Position numbers and translations under genes: made by a program. The notes beneath the pieces are model-generated. The model was not told where the DNA came from. It saw nothing but the letters and a program-made list of their open reading frames with translations, and ran no database searches. 64,000 bases of DNA from Limonium bicolor (lineage: Eukaryota; Streptophyta; Magnoliopsida; Caryophyllales; Plumbaginaceae): the NCBI GenBank assembly GCA_023374045.1, contig CM041776.1, positions 143,471,296-143,535,295 of the forward strand, in the 5' to 3' direction. Position 1 is the stretch's first letter; each line of letters opens with the position of its first letter. Of this stretch, positions 1 to 11,930 are shown one piece after another.

Positions 1-1375
1 AATTAACTAAATGAGAGGTTAAATAGGTGATGCAGAAATTAGTTTTCGAATTCCTGCAGCACATCAGTTTCTGTAAAATCAACTTTCAGAGATGTTAACA
101 GACTTGTTTTGAGCTGTTTTTAAGTTCAAATCCTTCCTAATACAATTATCTAGTTGTGTAAAATTTTTGGGTGAGATTGGAAACCGATTTATGGACTGAA
201 AGAAAGTTTGAAGAGGGGCTGTACCAAACTGGATTTACAGTTTTTCTGCAGTTTCTGTCTTCTGTAAAATCAACTTTCAGAGATGTTAATAGACTTGTTT
301 GAGCTGTTTTTAAGTTCAAATCCTTCCTAATACAATTATCTAGTTGTGTAAAATTTTGGGTGAGATTGGAAACCGATTTATGGACTGAAAGAAAGTTTGA
401 AGAGGGGCTGTACCAAACTGGATTTACAGTTTTTCTGCAGTTTCTGTCTTCTGTAAAATCAACTTTCAGAGATGTTAATAGACTTGTTTTGAGCTGTTTT
501 TATTCAAATCCTTCCTAATACAATTATCTAGTTGTGTAAATTTTCTGGGTGACATTAGAAACCGAGTTATGGACTGAAAGAAAGTTTGAAGAGGGGCTGT
601 ACCAAACTGGAGTTTACAGTTTTTCTGCAGTTACAGTTTCTGTAAAGTGGGTTTTCAGAAGTGATAACAGTATTGTTTTGACTTGGTTTTGATTTTAAGA
701 CATTCATAATACACCTATCTAGTTGGGTAAAAACTTTGGGAAGATTTGGAAACTGATTTATAACCTAAAAGCAAGCTTAAGGAGGAGCTGTACAGAATTG
801 GTGTTTTCAGTTTTCTGCACTTTCTGATTTCTGTATAATGAACATTCAGAGGTGTGGACAGAGTTGTTTTGTGTTGGTTTGAGTTTGAAACCTCCCTAAT
901 ACACTTATCTATTTGGGTGAAATTTTTGGGTGGAATTAGAAGCAGATTAATGAACTAAAAGAGAGCTTAAAGAAGAGATATACAAACTGTGCTTTCAGTT
1001 TTTCTGAAAGTTGCTGTTTCTGTATAACTGTAATACAGTTGGTATGAGGGTGTTGATGTGATCTGGAAATGAACTTATAACATTGCTAATGCATCAACCT
1101 AAGAGTGTGAACACTTTGGGAAAATTATAAATCAATCTAATGCATTAAAAGAGAGGTTGGAATGGAAGTATGTACAGATTTGATGTTTCAGTTTCTGAAA
1201 TTTGTGCCTCTGTATGATCATTATCCAGAGGTGTTAAAGGTGTGGTGTTGGTTTAAAAATGAACCCAAAATATGCTAATACATTTATCTAGGTTGGTGGA
1301 ACATTTTGGGAGGATTAGACATCAGGTTGATACATTAAAAGTGAGGTTAGATAAGGGGTAACACCGAAATTATGT
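1..1375 (+). repeat. ~190-bp diverged tandem repeats in element A left LTR
   Basis: Successive units share landmarks in the same order: TTTCTGTAAAATCAACTTTC, a CTAATACA(A/C)TTATCTAGTTG block, TTTGGGTGAGATTGG, then GAGGGGCTGTACC. The spacing between equivalent points is about 189-191 bp. The first three units are nearly identical and later units are progressively diverged, so homogenisation is recent at one end of the array. Confidence 0.85.
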
Positions 1376-2225
1376 GATAGTTTTATAAATCTTGGGACTT
1401 CTGTACAAACATGTTTTAGGAGTTTCCTAAATATTATATTACTATGATAATAGGTTTAAAACATTACAAACCTATTTAGCTAGGAAGGGAATACACTCTA
1501 GGCAAGTTAAATCTACCTTAGATAAACTTGTTACATATTAGTGTTTAGAAATACTCTAGAATAGTATCTAGAGGGAGTACTTAGTTAACTCATACAACGA
1601 CGATGTAAACGTCCTAGGAGTTAAATGATATTCTAAGGTGAGTACTTGGGAAGTTCTAAGGTTTAGAATAAACTGTACATTCAACGACTCACCTAGGGAA
1701 TAACACCCGGTATAAATGAGATAAACTAGAAAAGTGTCGTCACATGAAATCATGAACTGACACATTGCTTTTAATCAACGTTAGGGTCGTAACGAACGCC
1801 AACCAGGAACCCGTGTGTGAGACGACACTTGCTTCTGATCCAGGTATGGACATGTGTGGTTCGTATGTTGCCGTGTTACACGGCTTGTGTGCTGTGTGCC
1901 TTGTCTGATTATGACCACAAGACTAATGCATGGAAACGGATGTTTGTGCTTATTTGTCTGTTGTGAGCTTGTGTAAAGCATGTGAATGGATTGCTTAACT
2001 TCCTTGCTTATACGCTTGCTATTCTTGTGCATATTGCTTGCGCGCACACAGTAGTGTAGTCCCTTCACGTTGACGAAACCTTGAGATGAAACACAACGAA
2101 CTTCGTAAACAAACAAAAGAACTACAAAAAAGGGAAACTCCTCTTAACTATAGAGGACCTCTAATGACACCCACTATGGTGTCGAACTATCAATGATGAT
2201 GATAAGCCAATACCCGTTAAGAATG

Positions 2226-2590
2226 AATAGGGAGACGGACCCTTTGTATCCGGGGTAAAGACCAATAAAATAAAGAGGAATAGGGAGACGGACCCTTTGT
2301 ATCCGGGTAGAGACCAATGATATTGAAAGGAATAGGGAGACGGACCCTTCGTATCCGGGGTAGAGACCAGAGCATAAAAAGGAATAGGGAGACGGACCCT
2401 TCGTATCCGGGGTAGAGACCAGAGCATTAAAAGGAATAGGGAGACGGACCCTTTGTATCCGGGGTAGAGACCAGAGCATTAAGAGGCATAGGGAGACGGA
2501 CCCTTTGTATCCGGGGCAGAGGCTAGTAACATGGAAAAGGAATAGGGAGACGGACCCTTGGTATCCGGGGCAATGGCCAGTAACATTTAA
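2226..2590 (+). repeat. 53-bp tandem repeat, 7 copies, in element A left LTR
   Basis: Seven units of 51-54 bp share the core GGGAGACGGACCCTT followed by GTATCCGGGG. Each core contains a short dyad, CGGA...TCCG. The array is copied in the right LTR. It creates long overlapping minus-strand open frames with Y-P-G-Y-K-G-S-V-S-L-F-like repeats, which are compositional artefacts. Confidence 0.9.
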
Positions 2591-2999
2591 AAACAACAGA
2601 GAGAGAAAGAGCTATCCGGGAATGGAGGATTAGCTATGAAGAAGACGTTCCCCAAATGGTGGTGATAAGAGAATCACAAATAACCCTTAAAGAAACAAGG
2701 AAAGATTAGCACCTACATGAGATGGTCACGGGATCTAAATTACATCCCCAGACCTGGTGCAAGGAAAGAGAAAGAAAAATACACTTTAAGGGAACAAAAA
2801 GAAAAGAAATGAAAACACACAACGCTCGTACGATCCCATAGCGAGGATCATGAGTATTACATACCTATGCACACGTTTTATTATGTACATGATTGCTGTT
2901 GTGCTTGGTTGTTGTTGCTAAGTGTTACTACCTTAAGTGTGTATGATACTATGTTGTAATGTGGTGTGTTTTACTGCTTTATTTTAGCATGTAAATTGA

Positions 3000-3110
3000 A
3001 CTTAATAATATTCGCCCAAGTGTCGTGTGGCCCGTTAACATACGGGCTACACACGTTCATACTCAGCGTAGTTTGCTGAGTCCTTTACACCCAATTTTTT
3101 TCCAGGTATT
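3000..3110 (+). promoter_or_regulatory. Conserved hairpin block ending in polypyrimidine-AG|GTA
   Basis: A GC hairpin (GTGGCCCGTTAACATACGGG), a CTCAGCGTAGTTTGCTGAG hairpin and then a T-rich run ending TTTTTTTCCAG|GTATTG. The same architecture occurs at comparable places in LTRs C, D, E and I. It looks like a splice acceptor immediately followed by a donor-like GT. Function is inferred only. Confidence 0.5.
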
Positions 3111-3489
3111 GTGCCGGATGATAACGGAGCGTAGGCGGGATGGCTACCATGGGGGTAGTCCATCAGGGCATGACTTTTAAGTTTGTAGTAGTATGGGTAA
3201 TATATGGGTTGATACTAAACCCGAGATGTAATTCTTAGTTTATGATTGGTAATTTGTTGTAGACACTCAGTAATTGGGAATTGTACTAGGTATTGTTTAT
3301 GATTTGTATTGAGGGCTGTTTCCAGTCATGCAGACCGTAACTTGGTGTCGAAAGAGTGGTCGTGTCAACCACGTGGGTGGTTGGCGTCTGTGACACCCGA
3401 ATGGAGTTTATTCCGCTGCATAGTTGTCTTGTATTAAGGCTAGGAGCTTGTTGTACTACTGGATGTTTATTCGGGGGTGTTACAGAAAG

Positions 3490-3501
3490 TGGTATCAGAG
3501 C
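3490..3501 (+). promoter_or_regulatory. Primer-binding site of element A (tRNA-iMet)
   Basis: TGGTATCAGAGC is the standard plant PBS complementary to the 3' end of initiator tRNA-Met, 5 nt after the LTR end. Its ATCAGAGCG part (3494-3502) can pair with CGCTCTGAT (3509-3517) around a 6-nt loop, placing most of the PBS in a 9-bp hairpin. Confidence 0.92.
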
Positions 3502-3712
3502 GTAGTTGCGCTCTGATGACTGGAACAGGAAATACCGAGTTTAGGAATTCTGACAATGAGTTAAGGGTTGGGGTAGTACGTGAGGCACGTTAGTTAGGAT
3601 TCTTCCCGAATGACTACCGGATGCCTAACCGACATTTACACCCAACCTCCACGTCCCTAATATTCCTTAACCCAGAGAAAGAACGCCAGAGAGGAAGAAA
3701 GCCTCCTCATAC

Positions 3713-3860
3713 TCGGGAAAACCCGATCTGGCATCTACTTAATGTCATACAATCAACCCGTGAAGAAAAGACTATACTGTACAGTAGACGTTGCCAAGAG
3801 GATAATACCCGTATAAGGACCAATTTAGCGGCAACCTAGGTCGACATGCTTAGCAGTCGA
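3713..3860 (+). promoter_or_regulatory. Conserved leader hairpins of element A (packaging-signal candidate)
   Basis: Two hairpins lie in the leader: TCGGG-AAAA-CCCGA at 3713-3726 and the 20-nt TCGACATGC-TTA-GCAGTCGA at 3841-3860. Both recur in elements C and I in the same order downstream of the PBS, with changes confined to the loops. In retroelements such leader stems often serve packaging or dimerisation; that role is inference here. Confidence 0.6.
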
Positions 3861-5719
3861 TAGAACCCTCTAAATCACGTGTATCATTAACTATGGTTAT
3901 GAAGGATATGATATGGAGTCTCACTAACGAATACAGTGAAACATGAAATTAAGACTCTGGTTCCAATAACTAATATGAAATACAACAAGATATACGGTGG
4001 AAACAACAATAAAACCCAAGGAGTAAATGGGGTTCAAATACCTAAATTTTCCAAAATCCACCTCAAAGTTAAAAAAAAAAGGGCAATGTATAATGCCACT
4101 ATTGCGAAATAATCCCGAACGGGATTTCACCAAACCATCAATACTAATGTACATACATAAATACCAGAAAAGAGTAATATGGAAAATGGAATAACGTGTA
4201 AGTCGGATAGAAATGAGCCTAAACAAGCCAACAAGAAAAACCAGACAAATGTTTATGAGGAAGGAAATATCAGGAGGAAACCAAATATTTATAAACAACT
4301 GGGTATTGAAAATTTGGAAATTTCGAACAAAATTAAAGGGCGTAATAGAAAGATTAATCGATGGGCTAAGATGAGTAATGAATCATCTTGTAAATCCAAC
4401 CTTGATTTGTAAGTGTGAGGGAATCATAGTAATACTAAGAATTAGGAAGTATACCACTAATTACCCAATTGGCTAGCACTAGAATTTAGGAGACCATATG
4501 TATTAGTATATCACTAAATTTGTCGAAACACTCATATGGGAACCCACCAATAAATCAAGAAGTTTAAAACACACGAGTATATATGTATGAACATACAGTT
4601 AGAGAATTTGCACGAGACACTAGTCCATGAATTGACTATTAGATGACTAGAAACAAGTGGAAAAGAGTTCGAAATTGAATAATCGAGTGGTTGATTAAAC
4701 CGGACGTGCAAAGTTTAACTTGACCCTGGCCAGGTCAAGTGACACTGCGCACAAATCGGGGCGAAGGGGTAGCCCAACATTTACGCTGATCACGTCAGTG
4801 TTGGAAGATTCCCGAAACCCCATACAAGTGGACGCATAAACTACAAATAAGTGGGAAATTTTTTACAAGCTGGATTAAGAAATTACCAAGAAAGCGAGGT
4901 TAATGTGGATAATACGAGCTTGTAAGATCCATTGATACATAATTCGAAACTTTGAGGGTAAACACATGGTACACGATTATGTGAAGACTTGAGATGAGGG
5001 TTACTAATAACCTAAAAGTTACCACATAAAATACATACTATCGCAATAAAGTGCAATATGTAACCGGTAGTAGTCAACCAGTTTACAATCATAGGAACTT
5101 CTTACACATATAATTCGGTAACCTTCTAACTGAAACTAATTGAAGTCAACCAGCAGTGTCAATACCATAATTGGACTGAGAAATAAAGGTTACCTAAAGA
5201 CGAAGAAAAGTCTAAGTTGACGGTACAAATAAAACTATAAAATAAGTAAAAATGCCAGGAGAGTAAACCAACCGTCGACGTACAATTACGATCGGCTATA
5301 TAAAATAAACATGTTGTTATAACAATGACATGATTATAACATTGAGAAATAATAAGAACTAAATCGTTACTACAGAGAATATATCAATATAAGCCTACAA
5401 GGCCTCCTGAGTTCAGAAAGGGGAAACTAAACCCGAAGGTAATCAGAGTAGCACAGCAGAAGCTGGTGGACCGTATCCCCCATTAGCCTGTGGAATAACA
5501 AGTGATCTATCGACCAATATCTTAAACCTAGAGAGCCTAAACCCGAATCCATTTCTAGACCGGTACGGATACCGATAAGAGTCTTTTAATACAGAAACTA
5601 AACCCTTAACATGGTCAAGACCTTTAATGAGAATATATTGTGGGTTACATTGCATAGGAACTAGAATGCTCAATGAGAATTAAACATCTTGAACCAAGGC
5701 TCTAGGAGGGTATAATAGG

Positions 5720-5755
5720 GATTACGTGGGCGTAATCCATTTTTAAGGGGGGTAG
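5720..5755 (+). promoter_or_regulatory. First (central-like) polypurine tract with preceding hairpin
   Basis: An 8-bp perfect stem GGATTACG-TGGG-CGTAATCC is followed by ATTTTTAAGGGGGGTAG. It duplicates the terminal PPT found about 630 bp downstream, so A has two plausible plus-strand primers. Confidence 0.6.
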
Positions 5756-6350
5756 GCGCGTTGCGTTTCTACTGGGTTATTGTTCGTTTTATGGTGTTGT
5801 TATGGTTGCCATGTTTGTGAACTGTGTGTGGATTGGTTTGAATGCATGGAAGACATGAACGAATGACTTGTTCACCTGGTTGATATGAGTGTAGTACATA
5901 AATATTATGGTACATCAAAATATTATCGATAACGGGGTGAAGCCACAAATGTGGCGTAGTGCTTATAAGCACAAATGTTGAAATAGAACTGTGGAATTTG
6001 CGGGACATGATCCGTTGGTTAGAGAGAACGAATTTGGGACCTGATCCTTCACTATGTGTATTCCTACAGCCACACGTGGTTGGTAGATTGGTGTGTATGA
6101 ATTGAGAATTGTGTGTATTGCATTGTATGTACACCCTGCTATGAATGAATGTTGTGTACCTGCGACTTACACCTCAGCGTGTTATATATACGTGGCTATG
6201 AGAATTTGTGTGTGAAGCCACTAGGGCGGCATAGTGCGTATAAGCACTGAGAATTATAATATAGGAGACTTAATCCTTTGGTTATCGTGAATGAATGCGG
6301 GACTGGATCCCTAAGATTACTAGGAGTGGAAAATATAAGTTAAGGAAGTA

Positions 6351-6386
6351 AGACTTCGGGATGAAGTCTCTTTTAAGGGGGGTAAG
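6351..6386 (+). promoter_or_regulatory. Terminal polypurine tract of element A with preceding hairpin
   Basis: A 7-bp stem AGACTTC-GGGAT-GAAGTCT runs into CTTTTAAGGGGGGTAAG, directly before the LTR start TGAAACACCCC at 6387. Position and composition are those of a plus-strand primer. Confidence 0.8.
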
Positions 6387-6762
6387 TGAAACACCCCTGA
6401 ACATTTAAACTCATAAAATCACAACGCGTTTTGTAATTCGGACATAAAATAACGTACGAACAATCCGAACGCGCGACGACGTTATATATTAATATAGTCA
6501 CGTACTTGTACAAAAACTACAGGTACGTAACGTTACGATATTGTAACGTTGTAATAAAAATGATAACGTCGCATAACTTGGTAACAATAAATAAATAAAT
6601 ATAACGCGATATATTATATGGTCTTACGTATGTAAATATACATGTACGTATAAATGACTAGCAACGTATACCATTAATAACGCGAATATTATATAGTCGC
6701 TAATGTATATAAATAAACATGTATATAGCATATAAAAAAAAGGGGGAAAAAGGAAAAGGGAT

Positions 6763-6835
6763 TTGCTCCCGCTAGGATTCAAACCCCGTACCTCTCGTAC
6801 CCGTCCCAACACTTTAACCGGTTGAGCTATGCTCC
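6763..6835 (-). ncRNA. tRNA-like segment with pol III A and B boxes (SINE head-like)
   Basis: On the minus strand the segment reads GGAGCATAGCTCAACCGG... with an A-box-like TAGCTCAACCGG (6818-6829) and a B-box GGTTTGAATCC (6775-6785) spaced as in a tRNA gene, followed by GCGGGAGCAAA. The acceptor stem does not pair well and the D arm is imperfect, so it is tRNA-derived rather than a functional tRNA. Most likely a SINE head or a tRNA-derived sequence captured by the LTR. No clear SINE tail or flanking duplication is seen. Confidence 0.5.
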
Positions 6836-7799
6836 AATTCGGTAATAGATACTACCGAATTAGAATTAATAATCGAACAGACCTGAGAATCCATTCGCAC
6901 ACCACTGCTTAGTAACTTGAGTCCACCTCCTCTTATTTACTCATTTATCTCGTGCTTCCCAGTCACTTCTCTGTTACCACTTAGATCAAAACAGAAAGAG
7001 ACTGGAATCTGGTTGTCGATTCCTCTTAGTCACGCCTGAGCAGTAGCCCATCACTCCCACTGTGAATCTGAACAGCACAAACTCTCACGAACTCACCTTC
7101 TGGGAACTCTCAGGCACTCACCAAAGACAGCAGCATCCCTTCTTATATCCCCACCTGAACTATTCTTGTTCCCAGCAAAAGAGACCAAGCAACCAACATG
7201 CAATCTGAATCGGCATTCTTCCCCACCTCCCACGCATCAGTGTTCCTCTCTTCTAACAACCACCAACTCCTCTGATCTCTCTGTGGCATGCTCGAGTTTC
7301 GGCTGCTCAAACTACTAGGAATGAATCCATGGAAGAGCTCCAAAGATTTAACTCCACCAGGACCATCTACATTTCGGCATGCACATCTGCCCAAGGTGAA
7401 ACCAAGAAGTCCTTCTGTTATGGTCTATTTCCTGTGTTTATTAATGGCAGAGTAATGCAGTTCCTGCACTCAACTCTCCTACCTTTTCCAGGTGTAACTT
7501 CCCCCATACAAGTTCCTATAAGCTCTGTTCGAGTCCCCTAAGCGTGAGCTGCAAACAAATTCTCCCTGAAACATCACTAAAAGGTGAAGCTTCTGAAAAC
7601 AGATTCTTCTCCTGTTATATCGTTACTTTCTCTGATTTACCGAGCCTACCATGATTCTCCCCAGTTGCTGTCGAATAAACTAGTGCTGGGAATTTCACAA
7701 CATGCCAAGGAGCAACCATGGGGAACAGCCAAGCTAGAGAGGTGAGCTATCCCTAACTCGATACCCCAACAGAAGTGAGAAATAGTATCTCAGGAGTAA

Positions 7800-10700
7800 A
7801 TAACAGTTTCTGAAATTTGGGTGTTTCTGTATACTAACTTCTCAGAAGGGTTATAGTGGTGGTATTGAAATGCTATGGAGCTTAAACCATTGAAAATACA
7901 CCTGCCTAAGCTATCAATATGTGGGCGCGTTTGTTTGTTTGTTTTAAAAAAAACAAAACTGGTTAACAACTGCTTTAGTAAACAGCAAGAAAACCAACAG
8001 AAAAGGAATACAGCAGTTCAATGGTTTCAGTTTTTTTTTCAGTTTAACCAGTTTTAGAAGTTGACAGTTCCATAGCTTGTACAAGGCTGTTAGTATTGAG
8101 TTTAATAGCTTCACAACATATTTAGTTAGGTGGGCAAGCAGATTGAGAAAAAAAAAAGAGAAGTGAGAGAACAGGAGCGTGAACCAATAAAAAAAAATAG
8201 AAGAAGAGTACACAGATTTCTTGGTTTTCAGTTTTTCCCAATACTTGACTGTACTGATGCTAAGAGGAGTGAACTGATGTATAGACTTTGATGTTTGGCA
8301 AGAATGATGCCGAAACTATACAGAATAAATCCAAGAGAAATAAACCAGAAACAGACTGATAATGGAAAGAAAAATAACAGAAAAGAGACATGTAGCTTTG
8401 CTTCATTATATCAGTTTTTTTTTTCCAGTTTCTACGGTCTTCTTTGTTTCTGTATAATGGGTTCTCAGAAGTATTAACGAGGTTGTCTTGAGTCTGTTTT
8501 GAGGTTTAAAAACCTGATAACATACTTAGCTAAAGGGGGGAAACTATCAGTCAGGCTATGCAACAGAAAAGGAAAATGGAAGTAAATCTTATCAGTTTTT
8601 TTCTGTTTCAGTTTTTCATTGTTCTTGTTTCAGTTTTGGTGTGACCGCGTACAGAGGGATTAGGAGAAGCTGTACTGAGTTGTTAATGACCTTAAAACGT
8701 TACTAATATACCTAAGTCAGTCTATGAGTTTTGGGGAGAAGTTAAGGGGCAGGTTAATAATGAAACAGAAAGAAAACCAGAAGAGCATAACTCACCAGTT
8801 TCTAATATGGGTTTCTGCAGATTTTTGTGTGCTGCAGTATAAGAATGCATCGGTGGGATTAACGGTGTTGTTAGGGTTGTTTCTGGGTTTAAAATCTTGC
8901 CAATTCACTTAACTATGGGATAAGCAATTTGGGAAAACTAGAAATCTGATTACGAACAAAAAAAAGAGATAGCAGTTTCATGTTTCTGTTTTTAGTTTTT
9001 CTTTCTTTAGGTTGCAGTTCTGTTTAGTATAATGATGCATCCGTGAGGTTAATAATGTTGTTGGGGTCTGTTAGAATTTAAAGACCATCACACACACTAA
9101 ACTACTCTAGTTGGTATGAGAGGAAGTTGAAACTGTAAGTCAAGCTGTGAACAAACAGAAAAAACAGAAAAGAGGATCAGTTTCATATTTCAGTTACTGC
9201 AGTCATACGTTTCAGTAGGAAGTTTTAGAAATGTTATCAGTATTGAGCTGGTTTAATTCTTGGTTTAAAACCTTGTTGGGACACCTAACTAAGTGGGTAA
9301 ATACTTTGGGGGAAAGGGAGATTAATTTAATTAACTAAATGAGAGGTTAAATAGGTGATGCAGAAATTAGTTTTCGAATTCCTGCAGCACATCAGTTTCT
9401 GTAAAATCAACTTTCAGAGATGTTAACAGACTTGTTTTGAGCTGTTTTTAAGTTCAAATCCTTCCTAATACAATTATCTAGTTGTGTAAAATTTTTGGGT
9501 GAGATTGGAAACCGATTTATGGACTGAAAGAAAGTTTGAAGAGGGGCTGTACCAAACTGGATTTACAGTTTTTCTGCAGTTTCTGTCTTCTGTAAAATCA
9601 ACTTTCAGAGATGTTAATAGACTTGTTTTGAGCTGTTTTTAAGTTCAAATCCTTCCTAATACAATTATCTAGTTGTGTAAAATTTTTGGGTGAGATTGGA
9701 AACCGATTTATGGACTGAAAGAAAGTTTGAAGAGGGGCTGTACCAAACTGGATTTACAGTTTTTCTGCAGTTTCTGTCTTCTGTAAAATCAACTTTCAGA
9801 GATGTTAATAGACTTGTTTTGAGCTGTTTTTAAGTTCAAATCCTTCCTAATACAATTATCTAGTTGTGTAAATTTTCTGGGTGACATTAGAAACCGAGTT
9901 ATGGACTGAAAGAAAGTTTGAAGAGGGGCTGTACCAAACTGGAGTTTACAGTTTTTCTGCAGTTACAGTTTCTGTAAAGTGGGTTTTCAGAAGTGATAAC
10001 AGTATTGTTTTGACTTGGTTTTGATTTTAAGACATTCATAATACACCTATCTAGTTGGGTAAAAACTTTGGGAAGATTTGGAAACTGATTTATAACCTAA
10101 AAGCAAGCTTAAGGAGGAGCTGTACAGAATTGGTGTTTTCAGTTTTCTGCACTTTCTGATTTCTGTATAATGAACATTCAGAGGTGTGGACAGAGTTGTT
10201 TTGTGTTGGTTTGAGTTTGAAACCTCCCTAATACACTTATCTATTTGGGTGAAATTTTTGGGTGGAATTAGAAGCAGATTAATGAACTAAAAGAGAGCTT
10301 AAAGAAGAGATATACAAACTGTGCTTTCAGTTTTTCTGAAAGTTGCTGTTTCTGTATAACTGTAATACAGTTGGTATGAGGGTGTTGATGTGATCTGTAA
10401 ATGAACTTATAACATTGCTAATGCATCAACCTAAGAGTGTGAACACTTTGGGAAATTATAAATCAATCTAATGCATTAAAAGAGAGGTTGGAATGGAAGT
10501 ATGTACAGATTTGATGTTTCAGTTTCTGAAATTTGTGCCTCTGTATGATCATTATCCAGAGGTGTTAAAGGTGTGGTGTTGGTTTAAAAATGAACCCAAA
10601 ATATGCTAATACATTTATCTAGGTTGGTGGAACATTTTGGAGGATTAGACATCAGGTTGATACATTAAAAGTGAGGTTAGATAAGGGGTAACACCGAAAT
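7800..10700 (+). repeat. ~190-bp diverged tandem repeats in element A right LTR
   Basis: About 15 diverged units. Those from 9390 on repeat the left-LTR array, while those from 7800 to 9330 are older-looking units with expanded poly-A/poly-T runs. Recurring landmarks are CAGTTT(T)TCTG, TTCTGTATAATG..TTCAGA, ACCTA(A/T)CTA and TTTGGG. Units at the centre are most alike, suggesting unequal exchange. Confidence 0.8.
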
Positions 10701-11555
10701 TATGTGATAGTTTTATAAATCTTGGGACTTCTGTACAAACATGTTTTAGGAGTTTCCTAAATATTATATTACTATGATAATAGGTTTAAAACATTACAAA
10801 CCTATTTAGCTAGGAAGGGAATACACTCTAGGCAAGTTAAATCTACCTTAGATAAACTTGTTACATATTAGTGTTTAGAAATACTCTAGAATAGTATCTA
10901 GAGGGAGTACTTAGTTAACTCATACAACGACGATGTAAACGTCCTAGGAGTTAAATGATATTCTAAGGTGAGTACTTGGGAAGTTCTAAGGTTTAGAATA
11001 AACTGTACATTCAACGACTCACCTAGGGAATAACACCCGGTATAAATGAGATAAACTAGAAAAGTGTCGTCACATGAAATCATGAACTGACACATTGCTT
11101 TTAATCAACGTTAGGGTCGTAACGAACGCCAACCAGGAACCCGTGTGTGAGACGACACTTGCTTCTGATCCAGGTATGGACATGTGTGGTTCGTATGTTG
11201 CCGTGTTACACGGCTTGTGTGCTGTGTGCCTTGTCTGATTATGACCACAAGACTAATGCATGGAAACGGATGTTTGTGCTTATTTGTCTGTTGTGAGCTT
11301 GTGTAAAGCATGTGAATGGATTGCTTAACTTCCTTGCTTATACGCTTGCTATTCTTGTGCATATTGCTTGCGCGCACACAGTAGTGTAGTCCCTTCACGT
11401 TGACGAAACCTTGAGATGAAACACAACGAACTTCGTAAACAAACAAAAGAACTACAAAAAAGGGAAACTCCTCTTAACTATAGAGGACCTCTAATGACAC
11501 CCACTATGGTGTCGAACTATCAATGATGATGATAAGCCAATACCCGTTAAGAATG

Positions 11556-11930
11556 AATAGGGAGACGGACCCTTTGTATCCGGGGTAAAGACCAATAAAA
11601 TAAAGAGGAATAGGGAGACGGACCCTTTGTATCCGGGGTAGAGACCAATGATATTGAAAGGAATAGGGAGACGGACCCTTCGTATCCGGGGTAGAGACCA
11701 GAGCATAAAAAGGAATAGGGAGACGGACCCTTCGTATCCGGGGTAGAGACCAGAGCATTAAAAGGAATAGGGAGACGGACCCTTTGTATCCGGGGTAGAG
11801 ACCAGAGCATTAAGAGGCATAGGGAGACGGACCCTTTGTATCCGGGGCAGAGGCTAGTAACATGGAAAAGGAATAGGGAGACGGACCCTTGGTATCCGGG
11901 GCAATGGCCAGTAACATTTAAAAACAACAG
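11556..11930 (+). repeat. 53-bp tandem repeat, 7 copies, in element A right LTR
   Basis: Same seven-unit array as at 2226-2590, with the GGGAGACGGACCCTT...GTATCCGGGG core. The copy number is identical in both LTRs, consistent with recent insertion. Confidence 0.9.

Larger units (their letters stand above)
1..3484 (+). mobile_element. Element A, left (5') LTR, truncated by window start
   Basis: This stretch is repeated almost exactly at 9331-12816. It ends in GGGGGTGTTACA, followed 5 nt later by a tRNA-iMet primer-binding site, so it is the 3' portion of a 5' LTR. The complete right LTR is about 6430 bp, so roughly 2.9 kb of the left copy lies outside the window. By eye the two copies differ by about four substitutions and a dozen or more single-base indels, mostly in homopolymers. 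It holds two tandem-repeat blocks, a conserved hairpin/splice-like segment near 3000-3110 and a CACGTG-containing hairpin near 3366-3387. Minus-strand open frames here come from the tandem repeats and are not believable genes. Confidence 0.9.
3485..6386 (+). mobile_element. Element A internal region, non-coding
   Basis: About 2.9 kb between the PBS and the second polypurine tract. No gag, protease, RT, RNase H or integrase motif is visible in any frame; the open frames are under 130 codons and resemble nothing. The first ~400 bp match the leaders of elements C and I, while the rest has no match in the window apart from the PPT modules. Near the 3' end a ~275-bp diverged duplication is visible: the GTGAAGCCAC...GTGC(T/G)TATAAGCAC block recurs at about 5937-5975 and 6212-6248. 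Very long LTRs around a short non-coding interior are the definition of a LARD-type non-autonomous element. Confidence 0.85.

Noticed and set aside
2161..2596. Overlapping 88- and 140-codon minus-strand ORFs (and copies at 11491-11927)
   Set aside because: They are open only because of the 53-bp tandem array in a non-coding LTR; same motif read in different frames, no family resemblance.
6763..6835. Functional tRNA gene
   Set aside because: Acceptor and D arms do not pair properly; only the A and B boxes are tRNA-like.
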